Source: Pirellulales bacterium
GTDB lineage: Bacteria; Planctomycetota; Planctomycetia; Pirellulales; Lacipirellulaceae
Assembly: GCA_022841705.1 (NCBI GenBank)
Contig: JALHQZ010000001.1
Location: 1,426,001 to 1,490,000, forward strand
DNA length: 64,000 nt
Direction of reading: 5' to 3'
The translations under genes were made by a program, and so were the position numbers. Positions 18,267 through 26,390 of this stretch are shown one piece after another. The stretch's first letter is position 1; each line of letters begins with the position of its first letter. The notes under the pieces were generated by a model. It made no database searches. It saw nothing but the letters and a program-made list of their open reading frames with translations, and had not been told where the DNA came from.

Positions 18267-18671
18267 GTGTTCAGCTGGTTCAAGAGAAAGCCTAAGCCGT
18301 TGCCAGGTCAGAAGGTGGCGCACCAGCCGCCCGGCCTGGTGTTTCCGTGGCACAAGGGCTGGAAGCTCACCGCGCTAGATGAAACCATGATCGCGGTGCC
18401 GGTGGCCATCCTTGGCGACAACGAGACAATCAATTCGGTCATCCACTGCGACGATAGTGTGCGGATTAGCATTCCGACCGCGACACACACTGACGAGAGC
18501 GAGAGGATCACTTTCTGGCTCCAGCCCGGCGAGTCTGTTTGGCTGTCCAAGTCATGCCAAGGAGTGGTGGTTGCGCAATCCGAAGGCGACACCGTGGCAC
18601 GCCGCTTCATGCTCACCGAGGTTACTAACGACGCCGAACAAGGCGATGCACCTTACCCGCGGGGTATGTAG
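18267..18671 (+). CDS. Hypothetical protein
   Basis: A 134-residue reading frame starting with GTG at 18267 (MFSWFKRKPKPLPGQ), with a basic N-terminus, PGLVFPWHKGWKLTALDE and no membrane segment. The composition is ordinary coding sequence, with a hydrophobic/acidic pattern that suggests a small beta-rich domain. No family is recognised and no partner is obvious; it is one of several small genes between rnr and the gcv operon. The GTG start is uncertain. Confidence 0.5.
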   Translation: MFSWFKRKPKPLPGQKVAHQPPGLVFPWHKGWKLTALDETMIAVPVAILGDNETINSVIHCDDSVRISIPTATHTDESERITFWLQPGESVWLSKSCQGVVVAQSEGDTVARRFMLTEVTNDAEQGDAPYPRGM

Positions 18672-18689
18672 GCATTCTGAATGCGTCAG

Positions 18690-18890
18690 ATCGCTTTGCC
18701 GCCGCCCGCCGCCAAAAACGCCACGGCGACACACCAAAGTACCCCCCAGCCGGACCGCGTTCTGCCGACTAATGTTCCGGCGGCCCGCGAGGACATTGCT
18801 AATCGTCGCCGAGGGGATGCGGGTCTGCCGGGCCCAATTCAGTGGATCGACTCGGTGAATCGCACTGCACGCTCGGCCAACAGCCGCGAG
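18690..18890 (-). pseudogene. Broken copy of the HigA-type antitoxin 3' half
   Basis: On the minus strand the text reads ARQTRIPSATISNVLAG followed by RRNISRQNAVRLG, almost identical to the helix-turn-helix of the intact HigA at 20120-20521. After RLG the frame is lost: the intact protein has DYFGVSPVAFLAVGR, while here those words are readable only after a one-base shift. Upstream, LLAERAV survives but is followed by foreign sequence. No start codon or toxin accompanies it. It is therefore a remnant duplication of the nearby higA, about 1.4 kb away. Confidence 0.8.
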
Positions 18891-19108
18891 AGCGGCTTGT
18901 ATTTCGCTAGTTGCCGCAGGTTGTGCCCAGGGGTAGATTGAGGCCATCGAAGAGCCCTTCGCCTGGCGAATCAGGGATTCGGCACCTCTTTACGCAAACC
19001 TCAGGCGGCCCATCATCCTGCTTACTGAATGTCTCCTTCAAAATAAGCAGGGTTCACTGAAGACGTTTCTGTCTAATAAAATAACAAGTTAGCCGCATCG
19101 ACCACGTC

Positions 19109-19525
19109 ATGCTTACATGGGCCACAGCACAGAAGGAGCATGAGGGATTTCCGCTGATGCTCCGCCGTCCGACCAACATCGACGTCGATTTATTTCGCCC
19201 ATCTCATCCCACTCTGGCAGTTGTGACCCACGAGTTCACCAAGCGTTGGCCAAACGGTTTGCCTGAGCCTGACTACAACGAGACGCTTTTTGAGATGGAT
19301 ATTGAGTTGGTGGAAGCATTTGACGCTGGCCAGCAGGGTGTTCCGGTTCTTGTTGAGACTTTTGGCGGCAAGCGTCATTACTACTTTTATGTGACCGCGG
19401 ACACTGATGTTCCAGCGACTATTTCCGCAGTTGCGCAGCGCCATCCATCAGAGCGATTATCGTGGACAGTTCGGCCAGACCCGCAGTGGGGATTTTTGGA
19501 GAGATATGTGAAGGATCATTTCTGA
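19109..19525 (+). CDS. Hypothetical protein, possibly DUF695-like
   Basis: A 138-residue soluble protein beginning MLTWATAQKEHEGFPLMLRRP. The order of motifs (W near the start, GFPLMLR, RWPNGLPEPDYNETLFEMD, GVPVLVETFGGKRHYYFYV, then HPSERLSWTVRPDPQWGFL) resembles DUF695 proteins, which are of unknown function. This assignment is by memory of pattern only. There is no signal peptide, and the neighbours give no clear context. The ATG at 19109 fits. Confidence 0.6.
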   Translation: MLTWATAQKEHEGFPLMLRRPTNIDVDLFRPSHPTLAVVTHEFTKRWPNGLPEPDYNETLFEMDIELVEAFDAGQQGVPVLVETFGGKRHYYFYVTADTDVPATISAVAQRHPSERLSWTVRPDPQWGFLERYVKDHF

Positions 19526-19714
19526 TGCGGCTAACCATGCGCTGTAGCGAACCCGGCATGAGCGTCGCGGTTGCAATCATCGTGTGCCGTGTGCCGGGTC
19601 GCTGAGCTTGGGTCGTTATGCGTCTCAATCCGCCCCTATTCACGCGGAATCTCCACTTGTGCCACTTTCTTCCACTGCGTCAGCCAATCACGACCCCTCA
19701 CCGGCGAGCTGAGC

Positions 19715-20059
19715 ATGTATGAGTCCCGCCAGCAACAGCCGATTCCGTCGCAGGCCTTTGCCTCGCGCTTGGGCAAACACGTGGCTGCAGCGTTCGGCTT
19801 GCTCGGCGTGTCACTGGCGGCGGGGATGCTTGGCTACATGCAGTTCGAGAATTTGTCGGTTGCGGATGCGTTCCTCAACGCGGCCATGCTTCTTGGCGGC
19901 ATGGGGCCCGTGAACGCTCCAGTCACTCTCTCTGGCAAAGTTTTTGCGGGCGCGTACGCGCTGTATGCAGGCCTGGTCTTCATCGTCACCGCAGCCCTCA
20001 TCTTTACTCCCATCATTCACCGCGTTCTTCATAAGTTCCACTGGGACTCCGAGCAATGA
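19715..20059 (+). CDS. Small membrane protein with ion-channel-like two-helix layout
   Basis: A 114-residue protein with a helix at about 26-46 (AAFGLLGVSLAAGMLGYMQF), a short hydrophobic loop AFLNAAMLLGGMGPVN, and a second helix at about 78-100 (AYALYAGLVFIVTAALIF) with a basic C-terminal tail. Helix, re-entrant-like loop and helix recall a two-TM potassium-channel pore, but the loop has GGMGPV instead of the canonical TVGYGD filter, so channel activity is only a guess. The ATG at 19715 is chosen because the upstream extension is unlike coding sequence. Confidence 0.6.
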   Translation: MYESRQQQPIPSQAFASRLGKHVAAAFGLLGVSLAAGMLGYMQFENLSVADAFLNAAMLLGGMGPVNAPVTLSGKVFAGAYALYAGLVFIVTAALIFTPIIHRVLHKFHWDSEQ

Positions 20060-20119
20060 ACCGCCGGGCGCCACTGGCGATCCGCCCATTCGCACTTCCT
20101 CGTCTGACTGACACCCGAT

Positions 20120-20521
20120 TTACCTCCCCACCGCCAAAAACGCCACCGGCGAAACCCCAAAGTAATCCCCCAACCGCACCGCGTTCTGCCGGCTGATATT
20201 CCGCCGGCCCGCGAGGACATTGCTGATCGTCGCCGGGGGGATGCGGGTTTGGCGGGCGAGTTCAGCAGGGCGCACTGCACGCTCGGCCAACAGATGCTGC
20301 AGCATCGCCGCGGGGGTGACTTTCGGCAGCGGAAGCTCGCGCGACTCGTACGCTTCCACCAGCGTCGAGAGAACTTCGATCAACATGCTCTCGGCCATCT
20401 CCGGCTGTGGCGTCATCAACTCTTCAAGCTGCGCCAGCGCGCGGTTGTAATCTTGCTGCGAGCGAATCGGCTGCGGAGCGTACTTGGTCAGCAGGCGGCG
20501 GTATTGGGTTGTGATCGCCAT
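20120..20521 (-). CDS. higA: HigA-type antitoxin (XRE family helix-turn-helix)
   Basis: A 133-residue protein whose C-terminal half holds an XRE helix-turn-helix (about 80-125), including RPAELARQTRIPPATISNVL and RRNISRQNAVRLGDYF. It would neutralise HigB and repress its own promoter. It starts with the ATG at 20521, one base after the higB stop codon (20523), so the order is toxin first, antitoxin second, as is usual for HigBA. The operator-like palindromes upstream of higB are its likely targets. A broken second copy lies at 18690-18890. Confidence 0.88.
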   Translation of the reverse strand: MAITTQYRRLLTKYAPQPIRSQQDYNRALAQLEELMTPQPEMAESMLIEVLSTLVEAYESRELPLPKVTPAAMLQHLLAERAVRPAELARQTRIPPATISNVLAGRRNISRQNAVRLGDYFGVSPVAFLAVGR

Positions 20522-20522
20522 G

Positions 20523-20843
20523 TTAGGGCTCCGGTGGTAAACAATCTTTACACCACTTCCGGTCATCGTATTCGCGGTGGGTGAGGAAGTGCTTGATTAG
20601 CAGCGTCCCTTTGGTCCAGCGATTCGCGTAAGTCATGCGGCAAATCAACCGGTAATTGTTGCCCAGCACGTTGAACACCAAACACTGCCCCACTTCGTCC
20701 GTTTGGGGATACAACCGGCGGACATCGGCTAGACGCGTCCAAGCCGCCTTGCTCGCGACATTCCACCACACATCCAGCCAATCGCTGGCGGTGGGATGAC
20801 GCTGCTTGGCCGCGACGAGTTTAGGGCGGGCGATGATGTGCAT
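20523..20843 (-). CDS. higB: HigB-type mRNA interferase toxin
   Basis: A 106-residue protein of the RelE/HigB fold (HigB_toxin type), which cleaves mRNA on the ribosome. Visible hallmarks are RHPTASDWLDVWW near the start, CLVFNVLGNNYRLICRMTY in the core and LLIKHFLTHREYDD near the end, matching the family pattern of Lys, His and Arg residues on the last strands. The ATG at 20843 (MHIIARPKLV) is preferred over the longer frame to 20918, whose extra residues run through the operator. It is followed at once by higA and preceded by a readable promoter. Confidence 0.9.
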   Translation of the reverse strand: MHIIARPKLVAAKQRHPTASDWLDVWWNVASKAAWTRLADVRRLYPQTDEVGQCLVFNVLGNNYRLICRMTYANRWTKGTLLIKHFLTHREYDDRKWCKDCLPPEP

Positions 20844-20868
20844 CGGCGGATCAACTGGCTCTCCCTCA

Positions 20869-20920
20869 AAGATATTTGCATTTTGCAAACAAGTCAAGGG
20901 GAAGTTTGCATTTTGCAAAC
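20869..20920 (-). promoter_or_regulatory. higBA promoter with two HigA operator palindromes
   Basis: On the minus strand a -35 box TTGACT (20892-20897) and a -10 box TATCTT (20869-20874) are exactly 17 bp apart. The palindrome TTTGCATTTTGCAAA occurs at 20875-20889 and again at 20905-20919, exactly 30 bp apart, close to three helical turns. The first fills the spacer between -35 and -10; the second lies just upstream of -35. Repression by the antitoxin is the natural reading. Confidence 0.75.
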
Positions 20921-21620
20921 TTTTTTCAATTGGCGATGGGGGGGCTTTTCTAGGCCGTTGTCAAGGCCAATTTGTAGCCACCCCGCCCGCAAAAAGATTC
21001 TTCCAAAATTCTTTTCGCTGCGACTAGTTTGTGGCCACCCGATGCTGTACAAAGAACCACGCACGCGAGGAAGCGCCGCTCAAGAGCGGGGCGCTCGAAG
21101 GTTCAGCGAATGCGGGGGTTGCAACGCCCGCGAACCTGACAAGAGCATCCCTAGAACTGGGCGCCAAACCGCGGGGCAAGACGGTTTTCCATGAATTAAG
21201 AAATTCGGTGAGCTCCTTCGCGGCACGCAAGTCCCGTGCTGAAAGGTGAGGGGTCGCGTCACGCGCCCGACCAATTTCCCGTCTCCCGTCAGGGGCTAGT
21301 TTACGATGAGGCGCCTCATCGCCTTTTTGGTTCGCTAACCACTCGAAATCAGCCACCAATCAACACGTTGTAAAAATCCACCCCAGCAACAGCAGCAGGC
21401 CGCGACGAGACCGATCTCGCGCTGCCTTAATCCAAGCTCCTACGAAATCGGCCTCACGAAAGGCCTTTGACGCACATCATCAACCGCGGACCACACCGAA
21501 CCGCACGGTTTCGGATCGTCTGCCCCTGCGCGCTCGCCGGGCGCCACGCCCCTCCCAATTGCGCTTTCGAGCGATAGAATCTTCCATATCCTTCCCGCCC
21601 CGCCAAAAAAACGCCCACGG
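20921..21620. other. Non-coding stretch between higBA and gcvT
   Basis: No convincing gene is seen in these 700 bases. They hold two copies of a TTTGT(A/G)GCCACCC motif (20971-20984, 21028-21040) and a few GC-rich hairpins, such as GCGCCGCT...AGCGGGGCGC near 21075. No glycine riboswitch core was found before gcvT. The minus-strand frame at 21024-21359 lacks coding character. The gcvT promoter must lie in the last part but is not readable. Confidence 0.5.
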
Positions 21621-22778
21621 ATGTCCGCGACCCCGCCAAATCCTGCCCCGCCTGCCGCTCAATTGGCCGCAAAATTGGCCGAAACGCCGCTCCACGGTTG
21701 GCACGCCGCCAACGGCGGGCGGATGGTCGATTTCGCTGGCTGGTCGATGCCGGTCCAGTACGGCTCGATCATCGACGAGCACCACGCTACCCGCCGAGAC
21801 GTGGCGCTGTTCGACGTTTCGCACATGGGCCGGCTGGAGTTTGTTGGCGCCGAAGCCGCGGAGTTCTTGGATCGCGTGGTCACCCGCCGCGTGCTCGACA
21901 TGGCGCCGGGGCAAATTCGCTACGGGCTGGTGTGCAACGACGCCGGCGGCATTTTGGACGATGTTCTCGTCTACCGCTTGCCGGGCGATCCAAACCTCAA
22001 TGACGATGCGCCCACCTTCGCGATGGTGGTGAACGCCAGTAACCGCACCAAAATCGTGACGCACTTCAAGCAGTATGTGCCCCACTTCGCCGTGAAACTG
22101 CTCGACGTAACCGCCAAGACCGGCATGATCGCCGTGCAAGGCCCGCGGGCGATTGAGCTGCTTGATCCGCTCGTGGATTTCGAACTCACTTCGCTCCGCT
22201 ACTACAACTGCCGCTACGGGCAAGTCGCCGGCAAGTCCTGCCTGGTGAGCCGCACCGGTTACACGGGCGAAGATGGCTGCGAGCTGATCTGCGAAGCGGC
22301 CGCCGCCGAACACCTGTGGACGACGCTGCTGAAGTCCGGCGCGCGCCCCGCTGGACTCGCCGCGCGGGATACGCTCCGCCTCGAAGCCGCCATGCCGCTG
22401 TACGGCCACGAACTGTCCGAAGCAATCAACCCGGTCCAAGCGGGCCTGTCTTTCGCGCTCACCTTCGCCGACCGCGATTTTGTGGGCCGGGACGCCATCC
22501 TCGCCGCGAAAAACAGCGGACCGAGTAAGGTGCGCGTCGGCCTGCAACTCGAAGGCAAGCGCGCCCCGCGCGAAGGCTACCGCGTGCTGCAAGGGGCCGA
22601 AGAAGTCGGCGTCGTCACCAGCGGCACGTTCAGCCCAACGCTCGAATACCCCATCGCGATGGCGCTCGTAAAACCAACCGCCGCCGCCATCGGCGCCAAA
22701 CTCGCCGTCGACCTCCGCGGCACGGAGCTTCCTGCCGTCGTAACTCCGCTACCGTTTTACCAGCGCGGCGCAAAGTGA
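21621..22778 (+). CDS. gcvT: Glycine cleavage T protein (aminomethyltransferase)
   Basis: Takes the aminomethyl group from lipoyl-GcvH and transfers the methylene to tetrahydrofolate, releasing ammonia. The 385-residue protein shows family motifs: PLHGWHAANGGRMVDFAGW, ATRRDVALFDVSHMGR, GRTGYTGEDGCE and AGLAARDTLRLEAAMPLYGHEL, where RDTLRLEAxMxLYG is the folate-site signature. The start is the ATG at 21621. It is the first gene of a five-gene plus-strand operon (T, H, P1, P2, lipoate transferase) with gaps of 34-131 nt. Confidence 0.95.
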   Translation: MSATPPNPAPPAAQLAAKLAETPLHGWHAANGGRMVDFAGWSMPVQYGSIIDEHHATRRDVALFDVSHMGRLEFVGAEAAEFLDRVVTRRVLDMAPGQIRYGLVCNDAGGILDDVLVYRLPGDPNLNDDAPTFAMVVNASNRTKIVTHFKQYVPHFAVKLLDVTAKTGMIAVQGPRAIELLDPLVDFELTSLRYYNCRYGQVAGKSCLVSRTGYTGEDGCELICEAAAAEHLWTTLLKSGARPAGLAARDTLRLEAAMPLYGHELSEAINPVQAGLSFALTFADRDFVGRDAILAAKNSGPSKVRVGLQLEGKRAPREGYRVLQGAEEVGVVTSGTFSPTLEYPIAMALVKPTAAAIGAKLAVDLRGTELPAVVTPLPFYQRGAK

Positions 22779-22785
22779 TTTTTTT

Positions 22786-22812
22786 CTGACCACTGTCAAC
22801 TAACCACCTGTC
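22786..22812. repeat. Iterated GTCAG-word repeat between gcvT and gcvH
   Basis: CTGACCACTGTCAACTAACC and onward is the inverted form of the GTCAG-word tract at 1755-1784. Its reverse complement runs GACAGGTGGTTAGTTGACAG. It fills most of the 34-nt gap and ends at the gcvH start. Confidence 0.6.
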
Positions 22813-23211
22813 ATGAAGCCCGAAGAACTCCTCTACGCCAAAACGCACGAATGGGTCGCTCTCTCCACCGAAGGGGCGGATAAGATCGCGACCGTCGGCA
22901 TTTCCGCCTTCGCGGTCGAAGCGCTCACCGACTTGGTTTTCATGGAACTCCCGAAAGTCGGCCGGCAAGTGCAGCCCGAAGAATCGTTCTGTGAAATCGA
23001 GTCCGTCAAAGCGGTTAGTGACATCTACGCCCCGGTCGCCGGCGAAGTGATCGCCGTGAACAGCACGCTCCCCGATAAGCTCGAAACCCTCAACCACGAC
23101 CCCTACGGCGCCGGCTGGATCGCGAAGATCAAAATCACCGACGAATCGAGCCTCGCCAGCCTGCTGACCCACGCCGCCTACCAAAAACAGTGCGAAGAAG
23201 AAGCACATTAG
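22813..23211 (+). CDS. gcvH: Glycine cleavage H protein
   Basis: The 132-residue carrier protein whose lipoyl arm moves the aminomethyl group between P and T proteins. The lipoylation site is Lys66 in EIESVKAVSDIY, and THEWV near the N-terminus is typical. The length is normal for the family. It lies between gcvT and gcvPA. The lipM-type gene at the end of the operon could supply the octanoyl group for Lys66. The start codon ATG at 22813 lies directly after a short repeat tract. Confidence 0.96.
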   Translation: MKPEELLYAKTHEWVALSTEGADKIATVGISAFAVEALTDLVFMELPKVGRQVQPEESFCEIESVKAVSDIYAPVAGEVIAVNSTLPDKLETLNHDPYGAGWIAKIKITDESSLASLLTHAAYQKQCEEEAH

Positions 23212-23340
23212 GGAATTGGGATTTAGGATTTGGGATGTGGGGAACGCCTGATGGGCACGCCACAAACCAAGTCCTTACGTTTGTCGCTTCACCCGCCAAA
23301 TCGCCCCCCAAGACCCACATCCCACCTCCCAAATCCGCCT
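23212..23340. repeat. Iterated GATTTGGG-word inverted repeat between gcvH and gcvPA
   Basis: The left arm at 23212-23243 (GGATTTAGGATTTGGGATGT) faces an imperfect complement at 23305-23340 (CCACATCCCACCTCCCAAAT). It begins right after the gcvH stop and ends three bases before the gcvPA start. Confidence 0.7.
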
Positions 23341-23342
23341 CC

Positions 23343-24725
23343 ATGCCCTACCTCTACAACACACCCGAAGATGTCGCGGAGATGCTCACCGCGATTGGCG
23401 CGAAGTCCATCGATGAACTCTTCGAGATGGTCCCCGAGGACCTCCGCTTCAAGCGCCCGCTGAATCTGCCGGCGGCCCAGGGCGAAATGGAACTCGAAGG
23501 CACCCTGCGCGCGATGGCGGCCCGCAGCACCGGCGTCGGCACGAAGGTTTGTTTCCTTGGTGGCGGGGCTTACGACCACTTCATCCCGGCGGTGATCGAT
23601 ACCGTCGCGGGGCGCAGCGAGTTTTACACGTCGTACACGCCATACCAGCCCGAAGTGAGCCAGGGCAATCTTCAAGCGATGTTCGAGTTCCAATCGCTAA
23701 TGACCCGTATCACGGGGCTCGATGTCTCCAACAGCAGCCTGTACGACGGCGGTAGCGCCGCGGCCGAAGGCGTTTTGATGGCGCTCCACGGCTCCAGCCG
23801 TGATGGCCGCGTCGTCGTTGCTGAAAGCGTGCATCCCGAGTATCGCAGCGCCATCGCCACTTATCTCGCCAACCTCGGCGTGGAAATCGTCACCGTGCCG
23901 ACACCGGGCGGCGTGGTCGACGTGAAGCAACTTGCCGCCGAGATCACCCCGCAAACCGCGTGCGTGGTGCTGCAGCAACCCAACTTCTTCGGCTGCCTGG
24001 AAGACGCCGACGCGATTTGCCAAGCGGCGCACGACGCCGGTGCACTGGTTGTCGCCGCGTTCGACCCCATCAGCACTGGAATCCTTAAGCGCCCTGGCGA
24101 TTACGGCGCCGACATCGCCATCGCCGAGGGGCAGAACCTCGGCTCGCCGCTCGCCTACGGCGGGCCGTACCTCGGCATCATCGCCTGCCGCGAAAGTTTG
24201 GTCCGCCGGATGCCGGGCCGCATCGTCGGCCGCACCACCGATCGCCGCGGCAAGCCGTGCTACACGCTCACCCTGCAAACCCGCGAACAACACATCCGCC
24301 GCGAAAAAGCGACCAGCAACGTCTGCTCGAACCAAGCGCTCTTTGCTTTGCGAGCCACCGTGTACCTCTCGCTCCTCGGCCCGCAAGGCCTGCGCGACAC
24401 GGCCGAGCTTTGCCTACAGAAGAGCCGCTACCTCGCCGACGAGCTCGCCGCCACCGACCGCTTCGAACTCGCCTTCGACGCCCCAACCTTCAAAGAGTTC
24501 GTGGTGCGTGACCGCGAAGGCAAAGTCGACGAGCTGATCGCCCACGGCCTCACCGCCGGGATGCTGATCGGCGTCCCTCTCGGCAACTGGTACCCCGACC
24601 TCGCCGACTGCCTACTGATTGCCGTGACCGAAAAGCGCACCCGCGCTGAACTCGACGCCCTGGTGAAATGCCTCACCGCGAAACCCGCCCGAACCCGCGA
24701 AAAACCATTAGCCGCAACGCGCTAG
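23343..24725 (+). CDS. gcvPA: Glycine dehydrogenase (decarboxylating) subunit 1
   Basis: First half of the PLP-dependent P protein, which decarboxylates glycine and loads the aminomethyl group onto GcvH. The 460-residue protein has typical motifs: FLGGGAYDHFIPAVID, the segment YTPYQPEVSQGNLQAMFEFQ, SLYDGGSAAAEG and YGGPYLGI. The ATG at 23343 (MPYLYNTPEDVAEML) is chosen because the longer frame from 23190 reads through gcvH sequence and the repeat. This two-subunit form of P protein requires gcvPB, which follows. Confidence 0.95.
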   Translation: MPYLYNTPEDVAEMLTAIGAKSIDELFEMVPEDLRFKRPLNLPAAQGEMELEGTLRAMAARSTGVGTKVCFLGGGAYDHFIPAVIDTVAGRSEFYTSYTPYQPEVSQGNLQAMFEFQSLMTRITGLDVSNSSLYDGGSAAAEGVLMALHGSSRDGRVVVAESVHPEYRSAIATYLANLGVEIVTVPTPGGVVDVKQLAAEITPQTACVVLQQPNFFGCLEDADAICQAAHDAGALVVAAFDPISTGILKRPGDYGADIAIAEGQNLGSPLAYGGPYLGIIACRESLVRRMPGRIVGRTTDRRGKPCYTLTLQTREQHIRREKATSNVCSNQALFALRATVYLSLLGPQGLRDTAELCLQKSRYLADELAATDRFELAFDAPTFKEFVVRDREGKVDELIAHGLTAGMLIGVPLGNWYPDLADCLLIAVTEKRTRAELDALVKCLTAKPARTREKPLAATR

Positions 24726-24738
24726 CGGAGCGCGTTTA

Positions 24739-24836
24739 GCCAATGCGGAAGTCGGATTGCGCAATGCGGAATCCAATGCCGAACACCTCCGCACGAATTA
24801 TTCCGCACTCCGCATTCCGACTTCCGAACTTGAAAT
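24739..24836. repeat. Iterated GCGGAA-word inverted repeat between gcvPA and gcvPB
   Basis: The left arm GCGGAAGTCGGATTGCG and onward (about 24744-24771) faces ATTCCGCACTCCGCATTCCG (about 24800-24827), imperfectly complementary over about 28 nt. It fills almost the whole gap. Confidence 0.7.
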
Positions 24837-26291
24837 ATGCGTAACACCCGCGACACGAAATCGCTGTTCGAACTCTCCAAGCCCGGCCGGCGCGCCACGC
24901 TGCTGCCGAAGTGCGACGTGCCGGCGCGGCCGCTCGGTTCGCTGTTGCCGGCCAGCGTGCTTGCCGACCTACCACCGCAACTTCCCGAGCTTTCCGAACC
25001 GGCGGTCGTCCGGCACTTCGTCAACCTTTCGACGCAGAACATGAGCGTCGATACGCACTTCTATCCGCTGGGTTCGTGTACGATGAAGCACAACCCCAAG
25101 CGGAACGAGCGCGCCGCCGCGATGCCGGGGTTTGGTGATGTGCATCCCTACGCACCGGAAGCGGCCATCCAAGGACTGCTGGAACTGCTGTACGACATGC
25201 AGCAGTACCTCTCCGAAATCTCCGGCCTGCCGGCGTGCAGTTTGCACCCGGCCGCTGGGGCGCACGGCGAGCTCGCAGCACTGCTCGTCGCCGCCGCCTA
25301 CTTCCGCGATCGAGGGGAAAAGCGCACCAAAGTCCTCGCCCCTGACAGCGCTCACGGCACCAACCCGGCGAGCGCCGCGATGGCGGGCTTCGACACCGTC
25401 ACCGTGAAGACGCTGAAAACCGGCGCCGTGGACCTCGACGATTTTCGGGCGAAGCTCGACGACAACATCGCTGTGTTCATGATTACCAACCCCAATACGG
25501 TGGGCATTTTTGAACCAAGCATGAAAATCATTGCCGATGAGGTTCACGCCCGCGGTGGACTGATTTATCTTGACGGCGCCAACATGAACGCGATCCTCGG
25601 CGTCGCCCGCCCCGGCGATTTCGGCGCCGACATGCAGCATTACAACCCGCACAAAACCTTCAGCGGCCCGCACGGCGGCGGCGGTCCCGGCGCCGGGCCG
25701 ATCTGCGTGACCGAAGCGCTCGCCCCGTACTTGCCGATGCCGATCGTCCGCAAAAGTTCGAGCGGCCAATTCTCGCTCGACTTCAGCATGCCGAAATCGA
25801 TCGGCCACTTGCGCGCCTTTTTCGGCAACACCGGCGTCTTGGTGCGGGCTTACACCTACATTCGCGCCCACGGCCCCGATGGCCTGCGCCGCGTCAGTGA
25901 ACACGCCGTGCTGAACGCCAACTACTTGCTCAGCAAGATCAAGCACTTCCTCCCCGTGCCGCAGGGCGAGCGTTGTATGCACGAGTTCGTCGCCAGCGGC
26001 GCGGACCTGAAAGCAACCAAGGGAGTCTCCGCGATGGACCTCGCCAAGCGGCTGCTCGACTACGGCTTCCACGCCCCGACGGTCTACTTCCCGCTGACCG
26101 TGAAGGAGGCGATCATGATCGAGCCCACCGAATCCGAAAGCAAAGAAACGCTCGACGCGTTCGCCGAGGTCCTCTTCCGCATCACCGAAGAAGACCCCGA
26201 ACTGCTGCACGAAGCCCCGCACAGCACGCCCATCAGCCGCCCCAACGAAGTCCAAGCCGCCCGCGAACCGGTGCTGAGTTGGAAGAGCTAA
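24837..26291 (+). CDS. gcvPB: Glycine dehydrogenase (decarboxylating) subunit 2
   Basis: Second half of the P protein and the subunit that carries the PLP lysine: Lys273 in YNPHKTFSGPHGGGGPGAG. The 484-residue protein has the expected HFYPLGSCTMKHNPK and TNPNTVGIFE motifs, and ends with LTVKEAIMIEPTESESKETL. The ATG at 24837 follows the repeat directly. Together with gcvPA, gcvT and gcvH this gives a complete glycine-cleavage set apart from the shared L protein (dihydrolipoyl dehydrogenase), which is not in the window. Confidence 0.95.
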   Translation: MRNTRDTKSLFELSKPGRRATLLPKCDVPARPLGSLLPASVLADLPPQLPELSEPAVVRHFVNLSTQNMSVDTHFYPLGSCTMKHNPKRNERAAAMPGFGDVHPYAPEAAIQGLLELLYDMQQYLSEISGLPACSLHPAAGAHGELAALLVAAAYFRDRGEKRTKVLAPDSAHGTNPASAAMAGFDTVTVKTLKTGAVDLDDFRAKLDDNIAVFMITNPNTVGIFEPSMKIIADEVHARGGLIYLDGANMNAILGVARPGDFGADMQHYNPHKTFSGPHGGGGPGAGPICVTEALAPYLPMPIVRKSSSGQFSLDFSMPKSIGHLRAFFGNTGVLVRAYTYIRAHGPDGLRRVSEHAVLNANYLLSKIKHFLPVPQGERCMHEFVASGADLKATKGVSAMDLAKRLLDYGFHAPTVYFPLTVKEAIMIEPTESESKETLDAFAEVLFRITEEDPELLHEAPHSTPISRPNEVQAAREPVLSWKS

Positions 26292-26300
26292 CGGGCGGTC

Positions 26301-26380
26301 GGCCATCGGCTGTCAGCTATCGGCTTTCGGCAATGCTACAGGGCAGTTTGCTGATAGCCGATAGCTGACAGCCGATAGCC
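26301..26380. repeat. Iterated CGATAGCTGACAGC-word inverted repeat
   Basis: The arms at 26301-26325 and 26356-26380 match at 24 of 25 positions (core AGCCGATAGCTGACAGCCGA), giving a strong 25-bp stem with a 30-nt loop. It lies between gcvPB and the lipM-like gene. Confidence 0.85.
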
Positions 26381-26390
26381 TCTTCGCACT

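Noticed and set aside
21024..21359. A 111-residue minus-strand frame between higBA and gcvT
   Set aside because: It contains no domain, has low-complexity Ala/Arg-rich composition typical of GC-rich shadow frames, and crosses the repeated GCCACCC motif.
21361..21620. A possible glycine riboswitch before gcvT
   Set aside because: The conserved glycine-aptamer cores were looked for and not found in the 260 bases before the gene.
24969..26306. A 445-residue minus-strand frame across gcvPB
   Set aside because: It is the antisense shadow of a fully recognisable gcvPB.
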